Of a DNA stretch of 21,956 nucleotides, positions 8,316 to 15,735 are shown one piece after another (positions within the stretch are counted from its first letter, which is position 1; each line of letters starts with the position of its first letter). Location of the stretch: positions 1 through 21,956 of IMG/VR virus record IMGVR_UViG_3300045005_000128; one strand, written 5' to 3'. The position numbers and the translations under genes are program-made. A model generated the notes under the pieces. That model searched no databases. It worked only from the letters and a program-made list of their open reading frames with translations, and was not told where the DNA came from. Origin of the DNA: a virus.

Positions 8316-9216
8316 ACTGCCTTAAATCTCTATCAAAACTTGGCTCGTCTTTTACGGTGACTGCTCTACCTGGACCATATAATTCTATATCAGAAAGATA
8401 AACATATTTGCCTGTAGATGGATCAATTCTTTTCCCTGAAGTTTTTGTTTTTGCTGAAGGAAATCCTTTTGGCATTACGCCCTTCATAGAAACCTTTTTG
8501 GCTAAAACCTCTCTCCTAAGAGCAGCGGCTATCTGGCACCAAGTTGTTGCATTTGACCTGGTTGCCACCTCTCTAGGTGCTGATCTATTGGTTATTTCTA
8601 AGTCAGCCAATTTTAAAGACAACTCATCGTCGCCACCAAGGCCATATGTTCTACTAAGTTCACATGCAGTAGCAGCTTTTATGTATTCTAGTATTGTAAA
8701 TGGCAGTGTTGATCCGTCTATATCATCATTGAGTTTATAAATTTCTTTTATCTCTACAGAATAATGATAGATCATTTCCCCAATCTCAATTAAAGATGCG
8801 TCTGGAAAAATTGGTAGCAGTTCTTCTGGATCAAGATAAAGTGGCGTTAAATCTGGGGCAAACATAATTGTTTCGTCTAACCTTAAGGTAACAGTCGGCT
8901 TATATTCAGCCGTACTTGTACTAGCGTATATGTTAGTTCTTGAAATAATTGTTTTATATGGTGTTGTTGCAGTAACCCCAGTAAATGTTACGGCATAGGC
9001 TCCAGGCTGTGTTGGGGTAAAGTTATAAAAATACTCAGAAGTTGAACCATTATGGGGAGTAGCTAATGTGTTGACTATTTCTTGTTCTTTTGAATTAACA
9101 ATTCTAACACTAACAGTGGTCATGGTGGCATCAACCTGATTCCCGTTGGAATTTTGGTCAAGAAACTTTACTTTTAATTTTACAGTGTCATTTACAAGCA
9201 CATTGCTAGTAGACAT
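8308..9216 (-). CDS. Head-tail adaptor candidate with N-terminal Ig-like domain
   Basis: This 302-aa protein has two parts. Residues 1-110 form an Ig-like beta domain with the NFTPTQPGAYAVTFTG pattern. Residues about 125-302 are helical, starting LYLDPEELLPIFPDAS, with LPFTILEYIKAATACELSR and a long basic segment (TWCQIAAALRREVLAKK), resembling the helical-bundle head-tail connector family (HK97 gp6/SPP1 gp15-like), which attach under the portal. The C-terminal tail (SGKRIDPSTGKYVYLSDIELYGPG) is likely extended. It starts after a TTACTATA-containing promoter-like element with GGAG close to the ATG. The fusion of an Ig-like domain to an adaptor is unusual and is repeated in the sheath-like gene two positions downstream. 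Confidence 0.55.
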   Translation of the reverse strand: MSTSNVLVNDTVKLKVKFLDQNSNGNQVDATMTTVSVRIVNSKEQEIVNTLATPHNGSTSEYFYNFTPTQPGAYAVTFTGVTATTPYKTIISRTNIYASTSTAEYKPTVTLRLDETIMFAPDLTPLYLDPEELLPIFPDASLIEIGEMIYHYSVEIKEIYKLNDDIDGSTLPFTILEYIKAATACELSRTYGLGGDDELSLKLADLEITNRSAPREVATRSNATTWCQIAAALRREVLAKKVSMKGVMPKGFPSAKTKTSGKRIDPSTGKYVYLSDIELYGPGRAVTVKDEPSFDRDLRQYD

Positions 9217-9247
9217 AAGTCTCCAATTTTAAATCAAAATATAATAA

Positions 9248-9255
9248 TATAGTAA
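9248..9255 (-). promoter_or_regulatory. TTACTATA promoter-like element
   Basis: The minus-strand octamer TTACTATA lies 32 bases before the adaptor-candidate start, in the 47-base gap after the small 94-aa gene. It matches the element before the sheath and the tail fibre. A related TTACTATTA lies at 9573-9581 before the 94-aa gene. Confidence 0.35.
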
Positions 9256-9263
9256 AAGTATTA

Positions 9264-9548
9264 TCAACCTACTGCTATTTCATTTGCTCCAGTTATATAT
9301 ATAACCTCTGCAGTTAATAATGCCGTGTAGTCTTCATTTTCTGGAACAACTGTAATTATTGCGTTGTTTTGAACTTCTAAACTAACCAACGTAATAGTAG
9401 TTAAATTAGAGTAATCTTCATTTATAGCATAAAAAACCGATACGTTGGATACGGTAATTGGATTTGAATTTCCAGGCACGTATATGTATAAGGTTCCAAT
9501 ATAGGAATATCTACTTTGATTGTAGTTTATTGGACTTCCGTAAAACAT
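9264..9548 (-). CDS. Small beta-rich protein, unknown
   Basis: This 94-aa protein is almost entirely alternating hydrophobic and polar residues (YSYIGTLYIYVPG, ITVSNVSVFYAI, LTTITLVSLEVQNNAIITVV), predicting a single beta sandwich or barrel. There is no signal peptide and no membrane helix. AGGAG lies about 7 bases before the ATG. It precedes the adaptor gene and follows the oxygenase block, so it could be a small virion decoration protein, but nothing in it identifies a family. Confidence 0.55.
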   Translation of the reverse strand: MFYGSPINYNQSRYSYIGTLYIYVPGNSNPITVSNVSVFYAINEDYSNLTTITLVSLEVQNNAIITVVPENEDYTALLTAEVIYITGANEIAVG

Positions 9549-9602
9549 GGCGGCTCCTAATTATAACTACCATAATAGTAATATTATATTTTTAATATAT
9601 TC

Positions 9603-10379
9603 CTAGTGTTTTTGAAAGAAAAGTGAGTCTTTTTTAAGGTTTTTCATCCATATTCTACCATCATTTGGATGAGAGTTTTCTGGACTTCCATATAGAAAAG
9701 AGCTTAAATATGCCACTCTTATTCCATCTACTACTGGTAAGACTTCGTGTGTTCCCACATAGTTGGCTGGGTAAATTGCCGCTGTTCCCATTTTTGGTTT
9801 ATGCTCGTATTTTGCGTGTTTAAATTTTATTTGTCCACCCGTAAAATTGTAACCATTTAACTGTGACGCTGAATCAACGCAGTCGTTTAAGTATATATTA
9901 ACACTTACTTTGGCATGTTTTGGATATTCATTTGCAATGCCAAGACTTTCTTGATACGGTATTTGGTCGTCGCAATGAGGGCCAATTCCCTGTCCTTTTG
10001 AATAGGTTGCAAAATGTCCTGCACTTCTCCACCAGCAAACAGTCGCAGCTTCTGGATATATCTTACAATACTCTACTAAAACTTTATAAACGCAAGATTC
10101 CATTTCTTCTACAAGCTTTATTTGTTCAGCGGTTGGCTTTTCATCATGTCCATTGCACAATGGATTGATAAATCTTTCTGGAGCCAAAGAAACCTCATTT
10201 ATATCAAATTTAAAACCAGTTTTGTTTACTGCATAGGTTTTACCATTTTCTTCAACATAAGTAAATGTGCCTTGCTCAAGTTTTCTTAAAAAGTTTATAA
10301 AATCAATTGTAAATTTTGGATCTATATCAAAAAGATTTTCAACTATACAAAGTCCACTTCCCATATCTGTTATTTTCAT
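9603..10379 (-). CDS. 2OG-Fe(II) oxygenase (tandem copy 4, 258 aa)
   Basis: This is a 2-oxoglutarate and Fe(II)-dependent dioxygenase of the prolyl 4-hydroxylase-like type. The iron triad is visible: H135 and D137 in GIGPHCDD, and H211 in VGTHEV; R221 (DGIRVAYL) would bind 2-oxoglutarate. Between them are NIYLND and the FTGGQIKF strand, standard for the double-stranded beta helix. It is the last of four head-to-tail paralogs with the same architecture (CxWWRSxGH before the HxD). Its ATG overlaps the previous stop (TAATG). Substrate is unknown: proline or lysine of virion or host proteins, or a non-protein target. Confidence 0.85.
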   Translation of the reverse strand: MKITDMGSGLCIVENLFDIDPKFTIDFINFLRKLEQGTFTYVEENGKTYAVNKTGFKFDINEVSLAPERFINPLCNGHDEKPTAEQIKLVEEMESCVYKVLVEYCKIYPEAATVCWWRSAGHFATYSKGQGIGPHCDDQIPYQESLGIANEYPKHAKVSVNIYLNDCVDSASQLNGYNFTGGQIKFKHAKYEHKPKMGTAAIYPANYVGTHEVLPVVDGIRVAYLSSFLYGSPENSHPNDGRIWMKNLKKDSLFFQKH

Positions 10380-11254
10380 TATTGACTCACTATTCTAAAA
10401 TGCTCCGAGTATTCAGAATATCCTCTTTGTTTAAGGAACTTTTTATAATCTTCTATTAGTGTTGGCATGTAGAGATTTGTGGAAGTTTTTGACATTTCGG
10501 GTTCTTTTAATGGATCAGTTACAGATTCTCCTACTTTTTCATTTGGAGTTCCATGACTGTACCATCCTAAATAAGAATATCTTTCTCCAGATTCAACTGG
10601 TTTTACTTCGTGCGCTGCTATGTAATTGGATGGAAAAAACAATATATCACCTTTTTGAGGTTTGAAGTCAATGTCAAGATAATTAAAATAGTGATGACCA
10701 CCAGAAAAATTTGTTTCATCTATTTGAGATATTGAATCAACACAGTCATTTAAATAAAAAACTGTACTAACAGAGTTTCTTGTTGCCAGTTGATCTATCG
10801 GTGTCCAAACGTCGTAAACATAATCTGCACTTACATCAGAATGAGAGCCAAGATAAACCCCCTTTTTATACTGGACAATGTGCCCTTTTACCTTCCACCA
10901 AACGCATTTGACTGCCAGTGGAAATAACTCAAAATACTTAAGTAAATAACCATCTTTTGCTTCTTCAATAAAATCAAATATTTCTTTAAATTTTTCATCT
11001 GCGTACCTATGTATTGCAGATCCTCTTCCAGGCATTTGTTCTACGGAATCTTTTCCAAAAAAATATCCACTCTTATTTATGTAGCACTCTTCTTTTGTTT
11101 CTGGATTAATTGCCAGTTTATACATATCGCCTTTTTCTTTATTAATTGAGTCTCTTGCAAACTCCAATATATATTTCCAATCAAGATCTAAGGCTGATCT
11201 AAAAACTACAACACCTCCACCAAGATGCTCTGCTTCTACATTATTGTTTTTCAT
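10379..11254 (-). CDS. 2OG-Fe(II) oxygenase (tandem copy 3, 291 aa)
   Basis: This is a dioxygenase with iron ligands H138, D140 (LGSHSDV) and H215 (AAHEV), and 2-oxoglutarate-binding R225 (GERYSYLGW). The segment VWWKVKGHIVQY before HxD is shared with the other tandem copies. I place the start at ATG 11254 because an AAGGA ribosome site lies 6 bases before it; an upstream ATG at 11293 would overlap the previous gene by 53 bases. The chosen start overlaps it by 14 bases. The C-terminal extension of about 55 residues, after FYLNDCVDS and the jelly-roll core, is helical and variable among copies. The target is unknown. Confidence 0.8.
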   Translation of the reverse strand: MKNNNVEAEHLGGGVVVFRSALDLDWKYILEFARDSINKEKGDMYKLAINPETKEECYINKSGYFFGKDSVEQMPGRGSAIHRYADEKFKEIFDFIEEAKDGYLLKYFELFPLAVKCVWWKVKGHIVQYKKGVYLGSHSDVSADYVYDVWTPIDQLATRNSVSTVFYLNDCVDSISQIDETNFSGGHHYFNYLDIDFKPQKGDILFFPSNYIAAHEVKPVESGERYSYLGWYSHGTPNEKVGESVTDPLKEPEMSKTSTNLYMPTLIEDYKKFLKQRGYSEYSEHFRIVSQ

Positions 11255-12188
11255 TTTTTCCTTTTTTGTGCGGGACATTTTCACTAGTTCCACTACTATT
11301 TGGTCTCAATATAGTTGGTCTAAGAATATGATTTAATCTAGAATCACGCGAAGCTACCTCTAAGTCTTCATATCCATACTTGTCTAGTATATATGAAATA
11401 TAGTCTTCCCTAAGTGTCTTAAGCCAAATTTGGCCTTGAGTTCCTATTGGAAGCTCTTCATTGGTAATAAATATGCCCCTATCAGAATGGGAAGAGCCTT
11501 GTGCAAAATATCCTATGTATGCATATCGACTTCCGTTCTGGCAAGGTTCTATTTCATGGGTTCCTAAATAATTTGAAGGAAAAATTAAAACATCACCAGC
11601 TTTTGGTGTGTGATTTGCTTTGGCATATGGGAAAATTATTTCTCCATTATTATATTCATGTTTAATTATATCTTCTTTATTTTTTACAGAAGAATTTAAA
11701 TAAATTATTGCTCCGACCACATTTCTGGTAGCCAATTGAAGATCTGGCTCAAAACCAGGTTGATAATTAACGTCATTGTCGTTATGCATGCCCATATCGC
11801 TACCAGGACCATAGGCTAAAACATGACCTAATGTTTTCCACCATATATTTCTTAATATCATTGGATAAATTTCTATGTATTTTAGAAGACTGGCATAAAT
11901 AATATCTTCACAATTTTTAAAAAAATTAACTATATTTTTTGGGGTATTATTATCTACAAAATTCATTATATGACTAGCAGATTTGTTAATATCTGAAATC
12001 AAGTATCTGTGACCACTCCTATTTATGGCGTAAGAAGTTTCCTCATCTTCTTTCACAATTGTATAGTCTTCTTCAATTGCTTTTTCTTTTAAAGAAGCCA
12101 AATATGGAATAACAGAATCTTGATCCACGCTTATGGCATTAGGGAAACAAACTATACCCATTCCATAATGAATCAGATCTGATTTCAT
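11241..12188 (-). CDS. 2OG-Fe(II) oxygenase (tandem copy 2, 315 aa)
   Basis: Iron-binding residues are H135, D137 (MGMHNDNDV) and H211 (LGTHEIEP), with R221 in GSRYAYIGYF for 2-oxoglutarate. It has the same NIWWKTLGHVLAYG lead-in and the IIYLNSS strand as its neighbours. A C-terminal tail of about 80 residues includes TQGQIWLKTLREDYISYI and ends in a basic low-complexity stretch. The gene follows copy 1 after 10 bases and overlaps copy 3 by 14 bases. The four tandem copies share overall order and spacing but differ at most positions, so the duplications are old or the copies were diversified by selection. Confidence 0.83.
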   Translation of the reverse strand: MKSDLIHYGMGIVCFPNAISVDQDSVIPYLASLKEKAIEEDYTIVKEDEETSYAINRSGHRYLISDINKSASHIMNFVDNNTPKNIVNFFKNCEDIIYASLLKYIEIYPMILRNIWWKTLGHVLAYGPGSDMGMHNDNDVNYQPGFEPDLQLATRNVVGAIIYLNSSVKNKEDIIKHEYNNGEIIFPYAKANHTPKAGDVLIFPSNYLGTHEIEPCQNGSRYAYIGYFAQGSSHSDRGIFITNEELPIGTQGQIWLKTLREDYISYILDKYGYEDLEVASRDSRLNHILRPTILRPNSSGTSENVPHKKGKNEKQ

Positions 12189-12198
12189 CTTAGATCAT

Positions 12199-13353
12199 TT
12201 AACCAACTTGTTGTGGGCTGGTGTTGCAGGGTCCAGACTTTTCGGCTTTTTCTTCTGCGGCTTTTCTTTGATTTTCTGCAGCGCTAACTTCAGACATGTC
12301 TGGATCTGGAACCGATCCAACATCAACTGCATCATGCGTAGCATTATACTGGGCGACTTCCCTACCTTGGAATACTGGATTCCAACCAGGCTCAACACCA
12401 CTCTCTGAGGCATTAAAATATATTGAATGGGGTGACTTACAATACATTTCATAATCATCATAAATATTATCAAACCAAACTGGAGGACACCACTTATGAC
12501 TCTTTTTTTCTTCAACGACAACTATTCCAGCTTTCAAATCATTATCTCCCTGACCAAAGAAAGTAAGATAGCTATATCTCACTCCTTTGCCCATTGATTC
12601 AACATCGTGAGAAGCTACATAGTTTGTGGGAAAAAATATAATATCTCCTTTTTGCGGCTTATAAGAAATGCCAAGATGTACGAATCTTAAATTTCCACCC
12701 GTAAAATTTTTACCGTTTAGTTCGTCTTCCGACTCAACATGATCGTTAAAATAAACAAGAGCGCCACACGTTTGGCGAGATGCAACCATCCCCTTTGGCA
12801 TGTACCTAACGCCTTTTGTTACCTTATAATTTGTGTCATTGTCTGCATGGCAACCGAGCCTACCACCATCTCCATATCTAAGTATGTGGCCCCTAGTTTT
12901 CCACCAAATACTTCCAATCATAAGAGGATAGTGGTCTATGTACTTAATGAGACACTTGTATATTTGTTCTTCAATGTAATAAAAAAATTTTACAACATCT
13001 TCTGGCGTATTGGATGTAACTGGATCAAGTAGTCTGACTGGAGCAGCCGGAACATCAACTAACCTATACTTAAATCCATCCTCGTTTATACCAAACTTTT
13101 CTCCATCTACTTCAATGTATTTCCATCTTTCTTTGTGTGCTTCTTCAGCTTTTCCATCTATATGCCTAAGAATTAGGTCTTGATCTATGCTGAATGCATT
13201 TCTAAATACAACAACTCCAGCTCCGAGCACCTCACACTTGAATGCTCCTATTTCATTGATTACATCCTCATCTACCTTTGGAGATACCGGAAATGATATT
13301 GCATTTTCGTTATCGATATTTTGCTCTGTAATTGCACTGCTTCCATATGACAT
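12199..13353 (-). CDS. 2OG-Fe(II) oxygenase (tandem copy 1, 384 aa)
   Basis: This is the longest of the four tandem dioxygenases. H169 and D171 (LGCHADNDT), H249 (VASHDVES) and R259 (GVRYSYLTFF) form the active site. It has an extra N-terminal segment of about 35 residues rich in acidic and polar residues, and a C-terminal tail of about 90 residues that becomes alanine- and glutamate-rich (SAAENQRKAAEEKAEKSG). This tail might be a tether or a coiled coil. It follows the peroxidase-like gene after 4 bases. The longer, unstructured ends could mean a substrate-specific binding role; this is inference. Confidence 0.83.
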   Translation of the reverse strand: MSYGSSAITEQNIDNENAISFPVSPKVDEDVINEIGAFKCEVLGAGVVVFRNAFSIDQDLILRHIDGKAEEAHKERWKYIEVDGEKFGINEDGFKYRLVDVPAAPVRLLDPVTSNTPEDVVKFFYYIEEQIYKCLIKYIDHYPLMIGSIWWKTRGHILRYGDGGRLGCHADNDTNYKVTKGVRYMPKGMVASRQTCGALVYFNDHVESEDELNGKNFTGGNLRFVHLGISYKPQKGDIIFFPTNYVASHDVESMGKGVRYSYLTFFGQGDNDLKAGIVVVEEKKSHKWCPPVWFDNIYDDYEMYCKSPHSIYFNASESGVEPGWNPVFQGREVAQYNATHDAVDVGSVPDPDMSEVSAAENQRKAAEEKAEKSGPCNTSPQQVG

Positions 13354-13357
13354 ATTT

Positions 13358-13975
13358 TTACCCCAGTAATTCGTCTATTGCTTCTCTTATTGTCCAACCA
13401 GCGCCCATAAATCTCGGCTCTTCGTCCAAGGGCATATCTTGCCAATTGAATCTGGAAACTACTATTCCATTTCTACTAATCAAGAATTTCTCATAGTTAT
13501 GAGGTATTCTAGCTATTGCTTGACCAGCCAGGTTTTGTCCAATTGCGGCTGCCTCCGTACCGTCTGCTGTGGTATCAGAGTACGCTCTTTTTTCTTTTCC
13601 TTTTAAGAAAGAAAATACTTCGTGCTCATTTTTTCCATTTACTTCTACTTTTTCTGATATTGGAAATGTAACAAATGGATAATTTATTTTGATAAAATCA
13701 TCAATTTCTTCATTGGAACCTGGCTCCATTTTTCCAAACTGATTACACGGAAAACCAATCACTGAAAATCCTCTGTCCTTAAACTCATCATGAACCTTTT
13801 GAAGCTCCCAAAGATTTCTGCTTGTTCTAACATAAGACCATAGCGGACTACACTGTGGTTTATATCCAAACTTACTAGAGATATTTACCATTAAAGTCAC
13901 TTTACCGTTATATTGACTCAAAAAATCTTGTTGTCCATTTAAACTTTTTATTTTGATTAAATATACATTATCCAT
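13358..13975 (-). CDS. Glutathione-peroxidase-like protein lacking catalytic Cys
   Basis: This 205-aa protein has the family landmarks: LSQYNGKVTLMVNISSKFGYKPQ, GFSVIGFPCNQFGKMEPGSNEE, and a later KFLISRNGIVVSRF. In ordinary members the SSK segment is followed by Cys or Sec; here residue 36 is Phe (TTT), and a Cys is found six residues later (C42). The Gln of NQFG (Q79) is kept, the position of the catalytic Trp is H159, and N160 is kept. About 13 extra residues (around 43-56, with RTSRNLWELQ) lie after the active-site loop. It is probably not a normal peroxidase and may bind thiols or use another Cys (C42 or C77). It overlaps the previous gene by 8 bases at an ATGGATAA junction. Confidence 0.8.
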   Translation of the reverse strand: MDNVYLIKIKSLNGQQDFLSQYNGKVTLMVNISSKFGYKPQCSPLWSYVRTSRNLWELQKVHDEFKDRGFSVIGFPCNQFGKMEPGSNEEIDDFIKINYPFVTFPISEKVEVNGKNEHEVFSFLKGKEKRAYSDTTADGTEAAAIGQNLAGQAIARIPHNYEKFLISRNGIVVSRFNWQDMPLDEEPRFMGAGWTIREAIDELLG

Positions 13976-14264
13976 TTTTTGTACCCTTAAAATCTACTGT
14001 GCAGTATTCGTTTATGTGGATTTTACCCAAAATTTGATTATCTATCAAAGATCCAATAATCAGAACATGAGCTTTTGTTGGAGTAAGCGTTGTACCAGAC
14101 ATCTCAAAATTATTTGAATCGCATTTTATACCATCAAACTGCATTGAACCCCTCATTTCGGAAATGGTTGCAGACATGGTTTCAAATACCGACAGCATGT
14201 ACTTATCCGAACCAAGTGGGCTTATTGTTTCAATGTTCCATTTGCCTACTAAAAAATTATCCAT
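13968..14264 (-). CDS. Small beta-barrel-like protein, unknown
   Basis: This 98-aa protein begins MDNFLVGKWNIETISPLG and has many strand-like segments (MSATISEMRGSMQFDGIKC, KAHVLIIGSL, QILGKIHINEYC). The VGKWN lead resembles the first strand of small lipocalin-like or ligand-binding barrels that start 'G.W', but this is only a resemblance. It overlaps both neighbours by 8 bases, and both junctions carry the same AATGGATAAT sequence, so the three genes are likely co-translated. No signal peptide is visible. Confidence 0.55.
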   Translation of the reverse strand: MDNFLVGKWNIETISPLGSDKYMLSVFETMSATISEMRGSMQFDGIKCDSNNFEMSGTTLTPTKAHVLIIGSLIDNQILGKIHINEYCTVDFKGTKNG

Positions 14265-14964
14265 TTGTTGGCTCCTTTATTTTTGGAAGGCCCTCAAATG
14301 TTGGACCTATCTTTTCTCCTTTTTCATTAAGCCCTGTCTTAATTCCCTTCATCCATGTCCAAGGATGTTCTTGAAGTTTCTTTGATTTTGCATTGCTATA
14401 TGACATTCTATCCTGAATTAGTTGAGACTTATCCCAAAGATTTTCTATTTTAAATTCCACATTTTGTATAAGCTGATTAGGATATATAGTAAAGAACATG
14501 AATGGCATTCCTGCAGGGAATGTGACAGGTTCACCAATTTTAGTTATTTTCCAATTCATATTGAATTCATCTGGCCACCAATAACTGGGAATAGATGCCG
14601 TTAAAGGAACGGCTCCATCAACAAAATAATTTGGAGATCCACTTATCCAGGTACTGTACCCGTCTTCTGTATTGAAAGCCCACCCAGTAGTAAAAGACAT
14701 TATTCCAATAACACTTGGCTGTGTTACAGGCCTATTATTGTACATTTCCCCCTTTAATACTTTGGGCACTGTGTTACCTCCATCCCACTGAACAACAACG
14801 TCTTGTTCAAGTATAAGCTCCCATCCACTAACATTAGCAACAGTAAGTGGTAGACACTGGTAGGCGTGCTTATTGTATGTGGCATCCATCCAATCTCTTT
14901 TAACTCTAGACTGTTTAACAGGAGGTGGATTTTGATGAGTTTTTGTTAGTGTTATTAGGGTCAT
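14257..14964 (-). CDS. DUF6065-like protein
   Basis: This 235-aa protein is recognised by its pattern. It has an early LPLTVANVSGWELIL segment, then VVVQWDGG, GIMSFTTGWAFNTEDGYSTWISGSPN, an FNMNWKITKIGEPVTFPAGMPF block and MFFTIYP. The 'GWE' and 'NWKITxxGxxxxFxxGxPF' features are typical of DUF6065 (unknown function), seen in phages and bacteria, sometimes beside 2OG oxygenases. The C-terminal 65 residues are basic with many Lys, and the last part ends KIKEPTNG. It overlaps the oxygenase gene upstream by one base (TAATG) and the next gene by 8 bases. Confidence 0.7.
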   Translation of the reverse strand: MTLITLTKTHQNPPPVKQSRVKRDWMDATYNKHAYQCLPLTVANVSGWELILEQDVVVQWDGGNTVPKVLKGEMYNNRPVTQPSVIGIMSFTTGWAFNTEDGYSTWISGSPNYFVDGAVPLTASIPSYWWPDEFNMNWKITKIGEPVTFPAGMPFMFFTIYPNQLIQNVEFKIENLWDKSQLIQDRMSYSNAKSKKLQEHPWTWMKGIKTGLNEKGEKIGPTFEGLPKIKEPTNG

Positions 14965-15644
14965 TATTTTTTTGCAATTCCTACATCTTGTGTAATGCGA
15001 CTTCCGTCCTGAGCATATCCCACGCCGTACTTATGATTATTATCATTATAGTCAAACATTGTAACGGCTGAATATTTTACACCACTTTTTACTTTTAAAG
15101 ATGCATGAGCATATATGTATGTTGACGGAAATAAAACTACATCACCAGCTTTTGGCTTTAGTGTTATGTCCAAATATGGAAACCATAACTCGCCACCTTC
15201 ATATTCATCGTTTAGGTACATAACGGAGGAAACTGTACAAATATAAGAAAATCCGTGGTCTGTGTGTACTGCAAAATGTTGACCTGGATGATATCTAACA
15301 AAATTAATTGCTTCCATAAATTCCATTTTAAAATTGTACATAGATTCATAGTGATTCAGGCATTTTTTTAATCTTACATCCACGTCATCGTAGCACTTTT
15401 TCACTTCCTCAAATTCTGGAGTTAGGTAGGGCCAATGAACCGGACTCATTTTTAGATCTACACAATCTCTATACTCGGGTTTTTTTACATTGTATCCGAC
15501 CACTGCATCTGACCACTTAAACAGATTGTGACTACTATTTCCTATAGTAGTTTCTAATCTTTCTGGAATATTCAAATCTCTTGAAATTGCATTTCTATAC
15601 AAAAAAATTCCTAGTTTTGGATCACTTACGTGATAGAATTCCAT
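14964..15644 (-). CDS. 2OG-Fe(II) oxygenase (226 aa), K for 2OG
   Basis: Start at ATG 15644 is supported by AGGAG 8 bases upstream; a longer reading to 15908 crosses a divergent promoter region and looks like noise. Active-site residues are H127, D129 (FAVHTDHG), H180 (IYAHASL) and K190 in GVKYSAV, where most of the other copies have Arg. Lys at this place occurs in some prolyl 4-hydroxylases, so the enzyme can still bind 2-oxoglutarate. MYLNDEYEGGELWFPYLDI is a classic strand of the family. It is the first gene of a minus-strand operon that includes the DUF6065-like protein, the small barrel protein, the peroxidase-like protein and the four tandem oxygenases. Confidence 0.85.
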   Translation of the reverse strand: MEFYHVSDPKLGIFLYRNAISRDLNIPERLETTIGNSSHNLFKWSDAVVGYNVKKPEYRDCVDLKMSPVHWPYLTPEFEEVKKCYDDVDVRLKKCLNHYESMYNFKMEFMEAINFVRYHPGQHFAVHTDHGFSYICTVSSVMYLNDEYEGGELWFPYLDITLKPKAGDVVLFPSTYIYAHASLKVKSGVKYSAVTMFDYNDNNHKYGVGYAQDGSRITQDVGIAKK

Positions 15645-15672
15645 TGTATTCTCCTGTTTGAATAATTTGACA

Positions 15673-15681
15673 TGATATAAT
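15673..15681 (+). promoter_or_regulatory. Extended -10 element TGATATAAT for the plus-strand oxygenase
   Basis: TGATATAAT on the plus strand is an exact extended -10, 55 bases before the ATG at 15736, in the only divergent gap of the window. The same nonamer is found upstream of two minus-strand genes (1591 and 16824). Confidence 0.45.
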
Positions 15682-15707
15682 ATACCACCGAATCTACAGA
15701 AAAGCAA
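15679..15707 (-). promoter_or_regulatory. Divergent sigma70-like promoter for the minus-strand oxygenase operon
   Basis: On the minus strand TTGCTT (15702-15707) is 17 bases before TATATT (15679-15684), and the ATG at 15644 lies 35 bases further on. The -35 is weak (3 of 6 to TTGACA), the -10 is 5 of 6. The -10 region overlaps the plus-strand TGATATAAT, so the two promoters may interfere. Confidence 0.35.
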
Positions 15708-15735
15708 GGCATTATTGTGTGCGAAAAGGATTAAA

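Noticed and set aside
12195-12521. Minus-strand 108-codon frame inside the fourth oxygenase region
   Set aside because: It is a shadow of the C-terminal part of the 384-aa oxygenase in another frame; its residues show no pattern.
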